Source of the DNA: Eubacteriales bacterium
GTDB taxonomy: Bacteria > Bacillota > Clostridia > Christensenellales > CAG-138
Direction of reading: 5' to 3'
Length of the DNA stretch: 34,522 bases
Assembly: GCA_021372675.1 (NCBI GenBank)
Contig: JAJFTZ010000011.1
Location: 1-34,522 of the forward strand
Shown: positions 1-7,207 of the stretch, piece after piece
Layout: every line of letters begins with the position of its first letter
Position numbering within the stretch: position 1 is the first letter of the stretch
The notes under the pieces: generated by a model
The model's database searches: none
What the model saw: only the letters and a program-made list of their open reading frames with translations
What the model was told of the DNA's origin: nothing
Position numbers and translations under genes: made by a program

Positions 1-212
1 CGCAGTGCCGTTTGTGCGCTTGCTTGCGCACCGGCTTGCAGTTCCGCTTGCTGTGCGGGCGATGGGCGGCCTTTGCCGCTGATATTGATGCTGTTGCTCC
101 CTTGCACCTTGGATGCGAGCATCCCGCTATCCTTGCCGCAATGCTCACAAACAAAATGATAGTGGAATGGGATATCCGCCGTTGCCGTATAGGTGGTGTA
201 TGCTACTGCCAT
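1..212 (-). CDS. Partial zinc-knuckle-like hypothetical protein (C-terminus outside window)
   Basis: The reading frame opens at an ATG (complement of 210-212) and stays open to the left edge, about 70 codons, so its C-terminus is missing. A good ribosome site (GGAGGAG) lies about 7 nt before the ATG, which supports this strand over an overlapping plus-strand frame. The protein begins MAVAYTTYTATADIPFHYHF and contains a Cys-x2-Cys motif (CEHCG) near residue 22, half of a possible zinc ribbon whose second pair would lie outside the window. After it comes a Gln/Ala-rich stretch. I do not recognise the family; function unknown. It is separated from the kinase operon by that operon's terminator, so it is probably transcribed on its own. 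Confidence 0.7.
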   Translation of the reverse strand, partial: MAVAYTTYTATADIPFHYHFVCEHCGKDSGMLASKVQGSNSINISGKGRPSPAQQAELQAGAQASAQTAL

Positions 213-312
213 AAAACCGCTCCTCCCGTGGTAGAAGAATTGAATCGTACCTTTTTTGCAAATTGCATTGACACTTTGCCAATGACAACCTTATTTTACC
301 AAGGCGAAAAGT

Positions 313-340
313 AAAAAAGGTGAGCTGCCAGCTCACCTTT
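313..340 (-). terminator. Intrinsic terminator of the kinase operon
   Basis: An 11-bp perfect stem (AAAGGTGAGCT / AGCTCACCTTT) with a 3-nt loop is followed on the minus strand by a run of T (313-318). It lies 26 nt after the stop codon of the kinase gene and before the next minus-strand gene. Confidence 0.85.
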
Positions 341-365
341 GTGGGTTTATTTGGTTGAGATTCAC

Positions 366-1973
366 TTACTCATATAGAATTTCAAAAGCCGTATCGCCGA
401 GCGCTTCCGCAGCGTCGCGCATGGTTTCGTCGATGTAGACCTCTCTTAATTGCGGCGCGCGGGTGAGTGGCTCCAAGTCGGCTAAATCCGTATTGCTCAA
501 ATAAAGCGTTTGCAGCCGTTCAAAGCGCTCTATCCCGTTTAGCGACAGAAGCGCCGCGCGCTTTAGGGATAGGGTTTTCAATGAGGCGGGCAGCGTATCG
601 AGGGAGGGGATTTTCGTTTCGCCCGCTTCTAAAAAGTCCAGCATGGGGCAGGAAGCAAGCGCGGACATATCCGTAACATGCGTATCGTATAACGTTACGC
701 GGCGTAAATGCGGCATATCGGAAAGCGCGGAAATATCCTCCACGAAGGTGTGCCGGAAATTCACCTCGGTCAAATAGGAAAGCTCCGCTATGGCGGATAT
801 ATCGCTAAGCGTTTGGTAGTTGACGTACAGCTTTTCAAGGTTTGGCATCAGCTTCACATCTTCGAGCGTAGCTATCGTGCCGCGCGGCGCGTCGCGCAAC
901 CGTCCACCCAGTCCTTCGAGGAAAGCGTCCTGCGACACGGATACCTCGTTTCCGAAGATGTATAGTTCGCGGACAGACAGCAATTCTTCTTTCGTGATGG
1001 GTTCGGTTCTATTTTTCCCGAGTTGAACGCGCACGGCCTGTTCCATCAAAGGCTCCGCAAACCGCACGCCATACGCTTGCGCGGAAGCCGTAAGAAAATC
1101 CGTATAGCGCCCAAGGCCGAATCCCGCGCACAGGCAGATTAACGCAGCCGCCGCAAAGGAACAAGCGCGGACAACCTTTTTTTGCTTGCGGCCGTCGGTA
1201 GAAAGCAGCGCATTTTTCACGGCGGCGGCATCCGAAAAGCGTTCTTCGGGTGAAAAAGCCGCACAGCGATGCACGATAACGGACAGGCGTTTGTTCGGTA
1301 TTTTCGCGTTTTTCACGTCTGTATTGCCGGTCAACAGGAAGCACAGCAAAACGCCGAGGGAGTAAATGTCGGCGCGGCAATCGGTCTGCGAAAAGCCGTA
1401 CTGTTCGGGCGGGGCATAGGTTCTTGTGCCGATGAATTGCGTATCCGTTTCCGCGTTGCTATCGTAGACGCGCGCAATATCGAAGTCGATAAGGGCAGGC
1501 TTTCCGTTATCCTTCATGATGATATTCTGCGGCTTGATATCGCGGTGGATAACGGGCGGCTCCTGTTCATGCAAATAGCACAAAATATCGCATAGCTCCA
1601 CGCATAAGGCGACGATCTGCGCTTGCGACAAGCTGTGCTGCGCCACATATTTATCAAGCGGAGTTCCCTCGATATACTCCCGCACGATGCAGACGGTGGC
1701 ATCATCCTCATATTCCTCCACGAAAGCGGGCAAACCTTCATGACGCAGGGTTTTCAATATGCCGCTTTCCTTGACCGCCTTATAAAAATTCCTGTCGTAG
1801 CATTTTGCGATGCAAAGCATATGGGAGCCTTTTTGCCGCACAAGATAGGTTTCCGTTGCGTGGCTATGCGCTAAACACTCAAGCTGGTCGTACCCTTTAA
1901 GAAAGCGCTTGGGCAGCATGATTTCACTTAAAGCCGTAGAAAGCTCCTTGATCGCATTTTGCATATCGCTCAT
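366..1973 (-). CDS. Membrane Ser/Thr protein kinase with extracytoplasmic leucine-rich repeats
   Basis: 535 aa. An N-terminal Hanks-type kinase domain (about residues 25-255) has the ATP-binding lysine in CIAK (K57), the catalytic loop HRDIKPQN (143-150) and an APPEQ in place of the usual APE. The magnesium-binding DFG is DFD (163-165), as in LIDFDIAR. One membrane helix (about 268-287) follows a Lys-rich stretch. The C-terminal part (about 350-520) is a series of leucine-rich repeats of the short SDISAIAEL type, presumably outside the cell. The layout suggests a receptor kinase that senses a surface or secreted ligand by LRRs. The start overlaps the upstream regulator's stop by 4 nt (ATGA), so the two are translationally coupled. 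Kinase activity is inferred; substrates and ligand are unknown. Confidence 0.88.
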   Translation of the reverse strand: MSDMQNAIKELSTALSEIMLPKRFLKGYDQLECLAHSHATETYLVRQKGSHMLCIAKCYDRNFYKAVKESGILKTLRHEGLPAFVEEYEDDATVCIVREYIEGTPLDKYVAQHSLSQAQIVALCVELCDILCYLHEQEPPVIHRDIKPQNIIMKDNGKPALIDFDIARVYDSNAETDTQFIGTRTYAPPEQYGFSQTDCRADIYSLGVLLCFLLTGNTDVKNAKIPNKRLSVIVHRCAAFSPEERFSDAAAVKNALLSTDGRKQKKVVRACSFAAAALICLCAGFGLGRYTDFLTASAQAYGVRFAEPLMEQAVRVQLGKNRTEPITKEELLSVRELYIFGNEVSVSQDAFLEGLGGRLRDAPRGTIATLEDVKLMPNLEKLYVNYQTLSDISAIAELSYLTEVNFRHTFVEDISALSDMPHLRRVTLYDTHVTDMSALASCPMLDFLEAGETKIPSLDTLPASLKTLSLKRAALLSLNGIERFERLQTLYLSNTDLADLEPLTRAPQLREVYIDETMRDAAEALGDTAFEILYE

Positions 1974-2419
1974 TTTATCGTGCCTCCGACCAAGGGCAAG
2001 CCTAATTCCATGAGTATGCGCTGTGTTTCAAGGAAGCTTGTGCCGTGAAACAGGCAGTAGCCGACAACAACATCCCGAGGAACCCTCGGATACAGAGGGC
2101 TATGCCCCGCGTGTTTGAGCAAGGCTTGCGCTAAGTCCATATCCGCGCCGAACCCGAAAGCAAGCTGCAAAACGGTATCGCGGGAGGGATTGCGGTCGCC
2201 GCGAAAAATCGAGTGCCCGAAAGAGCGCTCGATGTTTGCTCTCTTAATGACCCGCTCCGGCGCCTCACCACGCTGTTTACACAGCTCCCCGATGTATTCC
2301 GAAAAAGGAAGAAGTCCGATATCGCCTTCATTTTGGCCTAAAAAATGTTCAACGGAGGAAGCCTTGAAAAGCTGCTCCCAAAGGGCGCTCGTTGGAAGCG
2401 CGTTCGATACTTCGTTCAT
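1970..2419 (-). CDS. XRE-like helix-turn-helix regulator in the kinase operon
   Basis: 149 aa. The central part (about residues 35-105: FSEYIGELCKQRGEAPERVI, then FRGDRNPSRDTVLQLAFGFG) reads like an XRE-type HTH. Its helices match regulators that list a tolerated-repeat recognition helix followed by RDTVLQLAFGF. The C-terminal part (PRDVVVGYCLFHGTSFLETQ) may be a helical ligand or kinase interaction region. It overlaps both neighbours by 4 nt, which makes it the middle gene of a tightly coupled operon. A DNA-binding partner or substrate of the kinase is a reasonable inference, not shown by the sequence. Confidence 0.7.
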   Translation of the reverse strand: MNEVSNALPTSALWEQLFKASSVEHFLGQNEGDIGLLPFSEYIGELCKQRGEAPERVIKRANIERSFGHSIFRGDRNPSRDTVLQLAFGFGADMDLAQALLKHAGHSPLYPRVPRDVVVGYCLFHGTSFLETQRILMELGLPLVGGTIK

Positions 2420-2607
2420 ACATCCTTACCCCGAATCTTCCTTATGTTTTTTCGCGGGTCGGCAGGCTTTTTCGCGTCGGCAGGTATGGCCCATGAAACG
2501 CCAAACTTTTTCACGCCCTCAATGCGCCCTTCGATGCAATACTGCTGCACCCAACGTTCCGATACGTTCCAATTTTTTGCTGCGTCACGCACCGTAAGAT
2601 AATCCAT
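2416..2607 (-). CDS. Small MerR/excisionase-type helix-turn-helix protein
   Basis: 63 aa, first gene of the operon. MDYLTVRDAAKNWNVSERWV is a MerR/HTH_17-type DNA-binding start, with the recognition segment RWVQQYCIEGRIEG and the wing FGVSWAIP. The rest is a short basic tail. The ATG is preceded by GGAGG with a 7-nt gap. This small family occurs often in Firmicutes accessory operons. Since the promoter just upstream has an inverted repeat between its -35 and -10 boxes, where MerR proteins bind, autoregulation is a specific possibility. Confidence 0.8.
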   Translation of the reverse strand: MDYLTVRDAAKNWNVSERWVQQYCIEGRIEGVKKFGVSWAIPADAKKPADPRKNIRKIRGKDV

Positions 2608-2639
2608 TGGCGACCTCCGCGTTGAAGCGACTATGCTTC

Positions 2640-2668
2640 ATTATATGCGGAGCTTCGCATAATTTCAA
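2640..2668 (-). promoter_or_regulatory. Sigma-A promoter of the kinase operon with inverted repeat in its spacer
   Basis: On the minus strand, -35 TTGAAA (2663-2668), a 17-bp spacer and a perfect -10 TATAAT (2640-2645). The region 2644-2661 forms a dyad, TATGCG-GAGCTT-CGCATA, lying between and touching both boxes. Transcription would begin near 2633, about 26 nt before the first start codon. Confidence 0.8.
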
Positions 2669-2861
2669 GGTTGCTTGCGCGGTACGGAGTACAAGCGGGC
2701 CCATGCCGGGGAACCGCCCCCCCCACCCCGGGGACGGGGCCTATCCGTCAGAAAATTTTGCCGTTCCCCTTACAGTTTCAAACATAGAATTGCGATTTAT
2801 TAATTTATGCGGCCGGACCCGACAAGGCATAACATGAACTGCGACGGAAAGGATGAAAACT

Positions 2862-3167
2862 ATGCGAAGCGTTTTAACACTGCTTGCCGAGGGAAAGCTG
2901 ACCTTGGAACCACGCTTTTTTAAGGCAGGCTCTCAGTACGGACACATTATGGAAGCGCTGTCGGAGAGCGAGGATAAGCTTCTTGTTGCCTTAAAGGCGG
3001 ATGAACGCAAATTATTCGAAGCATTCTCCGAGGCACAAACGGAAATGAACCGTTTGTCCGGCATCGACAGGTTCGTTTACGGCTATCGCTTGGGGGTGTT
3101 GATGACGATCGAGGTGTTTCTGGGGGCGGATGCTTTTATCCGGGAAGAGGACGATCCGGACAGATAG
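2862..3167 (+). CDS. Small conserved hypothetical protein (DUF6809-like)
   Basis: About 101 aa, soluble, helical and acidic. The C-terminal pattern FVYGYRLGVLMTIEVFLGAD resembles the conserved end of the small Firmicutes DUF6809 family; I make that link from memory and cannot confirm it. An ATG at 2853 abuts the ribosome site GGAAAGG (2846-2852), so the in-frame ATG at 2862, with a 9-nt gap, is the better start. It is monocistronic and ends before a strong bidirectional terminator. Upstream (2669-2852) there is a C-rich tract (eight C at 2717-2724) but no convincing promoter. Function unknown. Confidence 0.7.
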   Translation: MRSVLTLLAEGKLTLEPRFFKAGSQYGHIMEALSESEDKLLVALKADERKLFEAFSEAQTEMNRLSGIDRFVYGYRLGVLMTIEVFLGADAFIREEDDPDR

Positions 3168-3176
3168 CCTGTGTAG

Positions 3177-3216
3177 AAAGAAAAAGGATTGCTGTGCGGA
3201 GCAATCCTTTTTCTTT
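3177..3216. terminator. Bidirectional intrinsic terminator
   Basis: A 17-bp stem (3177-3193 with 3200-3216) and 6-nt loop. It is flanked by A-rich sequence on the left and T-rich on the right, so it can stop the plus-strand gene ending at 3167 and the minus-strand gene ending at 3285. Confidence 0.88.
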
Positions 3217-3284
3217 TCGCCGAAGATAGAAATTTGCATACGGAATTTGTTGCGCAAGGGGTAAATTCCGCATGCGGGTGCGCA

Positions 3285-3542
3285 TTACATATTGCAACCC
3301 GGCTTACGGTATTGAATAACGTCTCCTACTTCGCAATCCAGCACATAACAAACGCGCGCCAGAATATCCATGTCCATCCGCTCCGTTATTCCTTTGTACA
3401 GGCGATCTGCCACCTCAAACCGCATACCGGCCAATAATGCAAGTCTGTTTCGCGTAATTCCTTTTGCATCCATTACATCGGCGAAGCAGTAAACGATATG
3501 CCCATAATCTTTGACAGTAACGATTGAATTCTGCGCCGTCAA
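3285..3542 (-). CDS. XRE-family transcriptional regulator
   Basis: 85 aa. A compact Cro/XRE helix-turn-helix: GITRNRLALLAGMRFEVADR is the HTH core, and ERMDMDILARVCYVLDCEVG matches the YozG/YqaE-like end of small single-domain regulators. The start is a TTG (complement of 3540-3542) preceded by a G-rich ribosome site (GGGGGTGG); the next in-frame ATG would remove the first helix. It is divergent from the HD-GYP gene, and the intergenic region holds a dyad overlapping the plus-strand -10 box, a likely operator. Confidence 0.8.
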   Translation of the reverse strand: MTAQNSIVTVKDYGHIVYCFADVMDAKGITRNRLALLAGMRFEVADRLYKGITERMDMDILARVCYVLDCEVGDVIQYRKPGCNM

Positions 3543-3582
3543 ATTATCACCACCCCCTTCATTCTATTTGCGTAGTTACCCA

Positions 3583-3612
3583 TTGACAATTCCTGTAAGT
3601 ATAGTTACTATA
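3583..3612 (+). promoter_or_regulatory. Sigma-A promoter with overlapping dyad
   Basis: TTGACA (3583-3588), 17-bp spacer, TACTAT (3606-3611). A dyad TATAGT-T-ACTATA (3600-3612) covers the -10 box. The promoter points to the HD-GYP gene 160 nt away. On the minus strand a weaker TATACT (complement of 3598-3603) could serve the XRE gene, so the two promoters may overlap. The leader between 3612 and 3773 holds no recognised riboswitch. Confidence 0.72.
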
Positions 3613-3772
3613 TAAGTAGATATTAACGAGTATACGGTCAGCGGCCCTGTTACGTGCAATCTTCTATCGGGAATCGCGCCTTTTCGACATGCTCTTGGGA
3701 TATTTCGAGCGGATCATACCGAATGACCCAAAGCGAATGAAGCGCGCCAAAGGTTAAGCTTAGGTGGTGAAA

Positions 3773-4495
3773 ATGACGGAAAAGGAGACGGGAACCGGGC
3801 AGCTTTCGCGCCGTGAACGGTTTCGTAACGGGGCTGAAAAAGCGGACTTTCAAGGCGCGCTAAGGGATAACCCCGTTCATGGGGACCTCAATTATGAAGA
3901 TGCCTTACACAGGATGCCTTTTCATCTTTTTGCGCATTTAAGCCGGGTGGAGCTTTACGTCCGCTTGCTCTGCTTTGAAATGGCGGAGGACGGTCATCGG
4001 GAGGTAAATAAAAGCGATTGCTTGCTTTGGGGGAGGGCCGCATTTTTTCATGACATCGGAAAGATACGGGTACCGCGGGATATCCTTACGAGGCCCGAAA
4101 AGCTGCCCGCGGGGGAGGATGCGGCCGTACGGGAACACCCCAGATACGGCAAAGAGATACTCATGGCGCTAAAACCGGCCCAGCCCTTTTCTAAGGACCC
4201 GGAACTGTTTGATTTAGCTGTCGCCGCTTCGCTGCTGCATCATGAATGGTGGAATGGGGCGGGCTACCCCCTCGGGCTTGCGGGCCAAGACATTCCCCTT
4301 ATCGCAAGAATGACGTCTATCTGCGATGCGTTTGACGCCATTACCTATGGGCGTCCGTACCGTAAGGCGCGGTCGGCGGACGCTGCATACCGTGAAATTA
4401 AGGAATATGCCGGCTCGCAATTCGATCCCGTTCTTTCCCGGTTTTTTGTGGAGCATGGGCCTATTTTCTTGAGGCATGCCGATTGCTTTCAATAA
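3773..4495 (+). CDS. HD-GYP domain protein, putative cyclic-di-GMP phosphodiesterase
   Basis: 240 aa from the ATG at 3773, chosen over two upstream GTG codons because AGGTGG ends 5 nt before it. The HD-GYP core is intact: HDIGK (93-97), PRDIL (101-105), EHPRYG (121-126), HHE (156-158), GAGYP (162-166) and ARMTSICDAFDAITYGRPYR. About 45 N-terminal residues precede the domain, and there is no membrane segment or receiver domain. The family degrades cyclic di-GMP to pGpG or GMP using a metal centre. The sequence retains the metal ligands, but substrate specificity cannot be read. It is followed 31 nt later by a small GGDEF-like gene. Confidence 0.88.
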   Translation: MTEKETGTGQLSRRERFRNGAEKADFQGALRDNPVHGDLNYEDALHRMPFHLFAHLSRVELYVRLLCFEMAEDGHREVNKSDCLLWGRAAFFHDIGKIRVPRDILTRPEKLPAGEDAAVREHPRYGKEILMALKPAQPFSKDPELFDLAVAASLLHHEWWNGAGYPLGLAGQDIPLIARMTSICDAFDAITYGRPYRKARSADAAYREIKEYAGSQFDPVLSRFFVEHGPIFLRHADCFQ

Positions 4496-4526
4496 ACATC
4501 ATTGGTTGAGGGAGGCGGCAGAATTC

Positions 4527-4904
4527 ATGTATTGCTGTTTGGCGGAAATAAAATGTTCCAAAGGAAAATTGCCGGAATACGAAATTGAACAGTTAAAAGA
4601 AACGATCAAATTGTGTTTGGATTCTTTGTATCTGGATTCCGCCGATCAATCCACGGCCTTTCGACGCCGGATATTATGGCTCGCATCCGTGGAAACAAAT
4701 GCCGAGGTGGAAAAAAAGCTCGCTTTCATAAAGGAGCGTTTTGAAAAGAAGCACGGGCCCTTCGTCAATTTGACGTGCGGTTTCGCGGAAATAAGAAACG
4801 ACGACCTATTGGGCGCGATGGAAGAGGCAAAGCAAATGCTGGCGCGCACGACCGATACCAATCCGATAACGGGTATTTACCGCTATAGCTTCAGCAAAAT
4901 ATGA
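4527..4904 (+). CDS. Hypothetical protein, possibly a degenerate GGDEF-like domain
   Basis: 125 aa from the ATG at 4527, which follows a GGGAGG ribosome site. A frame-open ATG at 4476 would overlap the HD-GYP gene by 20 nt and has no such site. The C-terminal half follows the layout of the second half of a GGDEF domain: RRRILWLAS where GGDEF-xVILL would be, a helix, GPFVNLTCGFAEI where TVSIGVA would be, then DLLGAMEEAKQML where the ADxALYxAK helix would be. The catalytic GG(D/E)EF is absent, so it should not make cyclic di-GMP. It could bind a nucleotide or regulate its HD-GYP neighbour. The relationship is a pattern reading and is uncertain. The gene is noticeably AT-richer than genes to the right. 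Confidence 0.65.
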   Translation: MYCCLAEIKCSKGKLPEYEIEQLKETIKLCLDSLYLDSADQSTAFRRRILWLASVETNAEVEKKLAFIKERFEKKHGPFVNLTCGFAEIRNDDLLGAMEEAKQMLARTTDTNPITGIYRYSFSKI

Positions 4905-4988
4905 CGAAGCGTTTGCGTCCCTTTTTCAAGCAGCTTCATTGCGGCATACGCACGCCGGTATTTTTGGGGAAAAAGCGGGAGGCGCGGC

Positions 4989-5387
4989 ATGAGTCGTGAA
5001 TCGAATCTGAAAGGCCAGTCCTTCGGCTTTCTTCGGGTCGAGGAGAAAATGCCGTATCAAGAGGATCGGTATAATGTCTGGCGCTGCCATTGTACCAACT
5101 GCGGCCGCGAGGCTTTTGTGAATACAAAACGGCTCAAGCGAGGGACCGTTACCAACTGCGGCTGCATACCTAAAACGACTGCGCGCAACGGCCCGAGCGC
5201 GGAAGATTTGACAGGACGGGTATTTGGCGGCTTAAAGGCGCTTTACCGGATGCAAAACCATAGGAACGGGCGCACGCAATGGATGTGTGAATGTGCCTGT
5301 GAAAGAAGAATCGCCGTGCTCGCCCGCGATCTGAAATCCGGATATACAAAAAGCTGCGGCTGTTCCAAAATGAACAATCCTAGCTGA
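4989..5387 (+). CDS. Phage-type zinc-repeat protein (two CxC...CGC modules)
   Basis: 132 aa with two tandem modules. Module 1 (about residues 8-59): LKGQSFGFLRV, WRCHCTNCG, LKRGTVTNCGC. Module 2 (about 74-127): LTGRVFGGLKA, WMCECACE, LKSGYTKSCGC. This LTGxxFGxLxV / WxCxCxCG / LxSGxTxSCGC pattern is well known from phage and mobile-element proteins, alone or in front of AP2 or HNH domains. The paired cysteines suggest zinc binding and a nucleic-acid role. No nuclease domain follows. The GGGAGG ribosome site is 6 nt before the ATG. No other phage genes are near, so it looks like a solitary mobile-element remnant or domesticated gene. Confidence 0.78.
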   Translation: MSRESNLKGQSFGFLRVEEKMPYQEDRYNVWRCHCTNCGREAFVNTKRLKRGTVTNCGCIPKTTARNGPSAEDLTGRVFGGLKALYRMQNHRNGRTQWMCECACERRIAVLARDLKSGYTKSCGCSKMNNPS

Positions 5388-5487
5388 GCTGCGGCCGCTT
5401 GAAAAGAGAAATAGAGCGGAGCATAGGCTTGCCGAAATCGACGATACTCGCATCGGCAGCCTTTTTGCCCACCCCCCCCCGCAAAGA

Positions 5488-5508
5488 GGGCATCCCGTCG
5501 GGATGCCC
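5488..5508. terminator. Perfect inverted repeat between convergent genes, possible weak terminator
   Basis: GGGCATCCC-GTC-GGGATGCCC, 9-bp arms. Neither strand has a proper T run after it, so termination is uncertain. A run of nine C (5472-5480) is adjacent. Confidence 0.4.
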
Positions 5509-5569
5509 ACTTGCACAACCGCATATTAAAAAACAGGCCTAAAACGGAAATAACGGGCTAAGGCGGCGC

Positions 5570-7207
5570 CTAAACGGCCGGGCCGTCCTTCGGCTTTCTG
5601 CCGGCTTCAGACAGGAAAGGGGTAAGCCGGATGGCGTTTCGCCCGGTGCTTTTTGCACGGTAAAGAGCTTGGTCGGCGGCATGGAAATAGTCCCAAAGCC
5701 GTTCCCAGGGCATGGGGAGCGAACTGCATATTCCTTGAGAAACGGTGATGGAGGGGTATGGATCGCCGCCGTCCCGCTCGGCGAGAGAGAGCGTCATCAC
5801 ATCCTGCCTGAGGCTTTCGGCAATCTCAAGCACCTCGCTGTCGGTGCGGTTCTCGTAAATGATCACGAACTCGTCGCCGCCGTGGCGGGCGCAGAAAAGA
5901 CCGCGTTCGATCAGGGCATGGAGCAGGTTGGAGAGCGCCTGAAGATAGCGGTCTCCGGCCATATGCCCCAGGGTGTCGTTGTACTGCTTAAATTTGTCGA
6001 TGTCCAAAATTTCAATGGCGAGGCGGGTTCTGCTCTGAAAGGCGCGGCTGAAGGCGGCCTCGGCGTATTCGTTCAGCCACTCCCGGTTGGGAAGGTTGGT
6101 AAGAAAGTCGCGGCGCGACTTATCGAGAAGCAGCATATTCTCCGTCTGCATTTGCTGCTGCTTGGTTTTGATTTTCTCCAGGTCCTCACGCAGCTTGATG
6201 TTGTTTTTCATGCTGACCTGGTTTTCCTTCTCTAGGCGCTTCGACAGGGCAAAGTACTCGGCACAGGCGGAGAGATACTCCTCCTGAAGGCCCTTGCCCT
6301 GATAGTAGCAGGCCTTGTAGGTTATGAATTTCAACATCATGTCGGTAATGTCCGATTGGAAGATCAGCGCCTCCATAGCGCAAAGAAGCCGCCAAAGCTG
6401 GTCAAAATACCCAACCTTATGCAAAAAGCCGCACAGCAGGAAAAGATCGTCGAATACGCCCAGCCAAGAGGCGGCGTTTTCTATCGTAGTCAGCATAGCC
6501 TCAACGGCGGCATTCCAGCGGGGATGATCTCCCACGGCGTGGTAATATTTGATTTCAAAGGAGAGCGCGGTAATGAGGGCGTCGCCGTGCATTTTGTCGC
6601 GCTTTTTATCCTGCTGCTCGAAATATCTCAATGCGGAGACGGTGTCTCCGGCCTCCAGATGGCAAGAGGCCAAGGCGCTGTAGGTCAGGCTCATATTTCG
6701 CTGCCTGTCCTCCGTGGGCGGGCTCGCCTCAAAACCGGCCAGCGCCTTTTTCAGAAAGGCAATGGCGGCCTCCATATCGGTCAGATCGTGGTAGAGCATT
6801 CCGATGTTGAAATTGGCAATGGCCAACGCATAGGGAGCCCCGACTTGCTCCGCATATTGGAGGGAGTTCAGATAATGGTCCATCGCCATGGAGATATCGC
6901 CCGCGTAAGTTGCGTTGATGCCCAGCATGTTGTAAGACTTGGCGAGCAGGGAGGGAGCCGGCGGTTGAAGCTGGTACTTCAGGCCAAGGAGCAGGTTGGA
7001 AACGAAAAGCGGATACTCGTTTTCCACAAAATGAGATTCGGCCAGGTAATAGTAGGCGAATCCCATCAGCGTATTGTCTTTTAGCTCTTCGCCCGTAACA
7101 AGCAGGCTCTCGCAGATTGTGCGGGAACGCTTGCTGTCCGATCTGTGCAGCAAAGTCACCATCTGAAGCTGCGCTTGGATATCGTCTCCATACTGAGAAA
7201 AATCCAT
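5570..7207 (-). CDS. TPR-GGDEF diguanylate cyclase
   Basis: 545 aa, no membrane segment or signal peptide. Residues 1-330 are TPR-like helical repeats (for example LMGFAYYYLAESHFVENEYP, then YALAIANFNIGMLYHD). Residues 330-365 form a charged coiled coil, and 366-530 the GGDEF domain with DFLTNLPNR (367-375), DIDKFKQYND (402-411) and an intact HGGDEF (442-447). The domain makes cyclic di-GMP from two GTP. The RxxD inhibitory site five residues before GGDEF is absent, so classic product feedback is not expected. A GGAGG site lies 7 nt before the ATG. It is separate from the pyr operon downstream of which it lies, with an AT-rich gap that probably carries its own promoter. Confidence 0.9.
   Translation of the reverse strand: MDFSQYGDDIQAQLQMVTLLHRSDSKRSRTICESLLVTGEELKDNTLMGFAYYYLAESHFVENEYPLFVSNLLLGLKYQLQPPAPSLLAKSYNMLGINATYAGDISMAMDHYLNSLQYAEQVGAPYALAIANFNIGMLYHDLTDMEAAIAFLKKALAGFEASPPTEDRQRNMSLTYSALASCHLEAGDTVSALRYFEQQDKKRDKMHGDALITALSFEIKYYHAVGDHPRWNAAVEAMLTTIENAASWLGVFDDLFLLCGFLHKVGYFDQLWRLLCAMEALIFQSDITDMMLKFITYKACYYQGKGLQEEYLSACAEYFALSKRLEKENQVSMKNNIKLREDLEKIKTKQQQMQTENMLLLDKSRRDFLTNLPNREWLNEYAEAAFSRAFQSRTRLAIEILDIDKFKQYNDTLGHMAGDRYLQALSNLLHALIERGLFCARHGGDEFVIIYENRTDSEVLEIAESLRQDVMTLSLAERDGGDPYPSITVSQGICSSLPMPWERLWDYFHAADQALYRAKSTGRNAIRLTPFLSEAGRKPKDGPAV

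Noticed and set aside
12..314. 100-codon plus-strand frame at the left edge
   Set aside because: No ribosome site, and the opposite strand has a better frame with GGAGGAG and a CxxC motif; it also runs into the terminator at 313-340.
3612..3772. Cyclic-di-GMP (GEMM) riboswitch upstream of the HD-GYP gene
   Set aside because: The leader length would fit, but the conserved GEMM core sequences are not present.
5472..5480. C tracts (also eight C at 2717-2724) as phase-variable switches
   Set aside because: They lie between genes, the first between convergent genes, and not in a promoter or reading frame where slippage would clearly matter.
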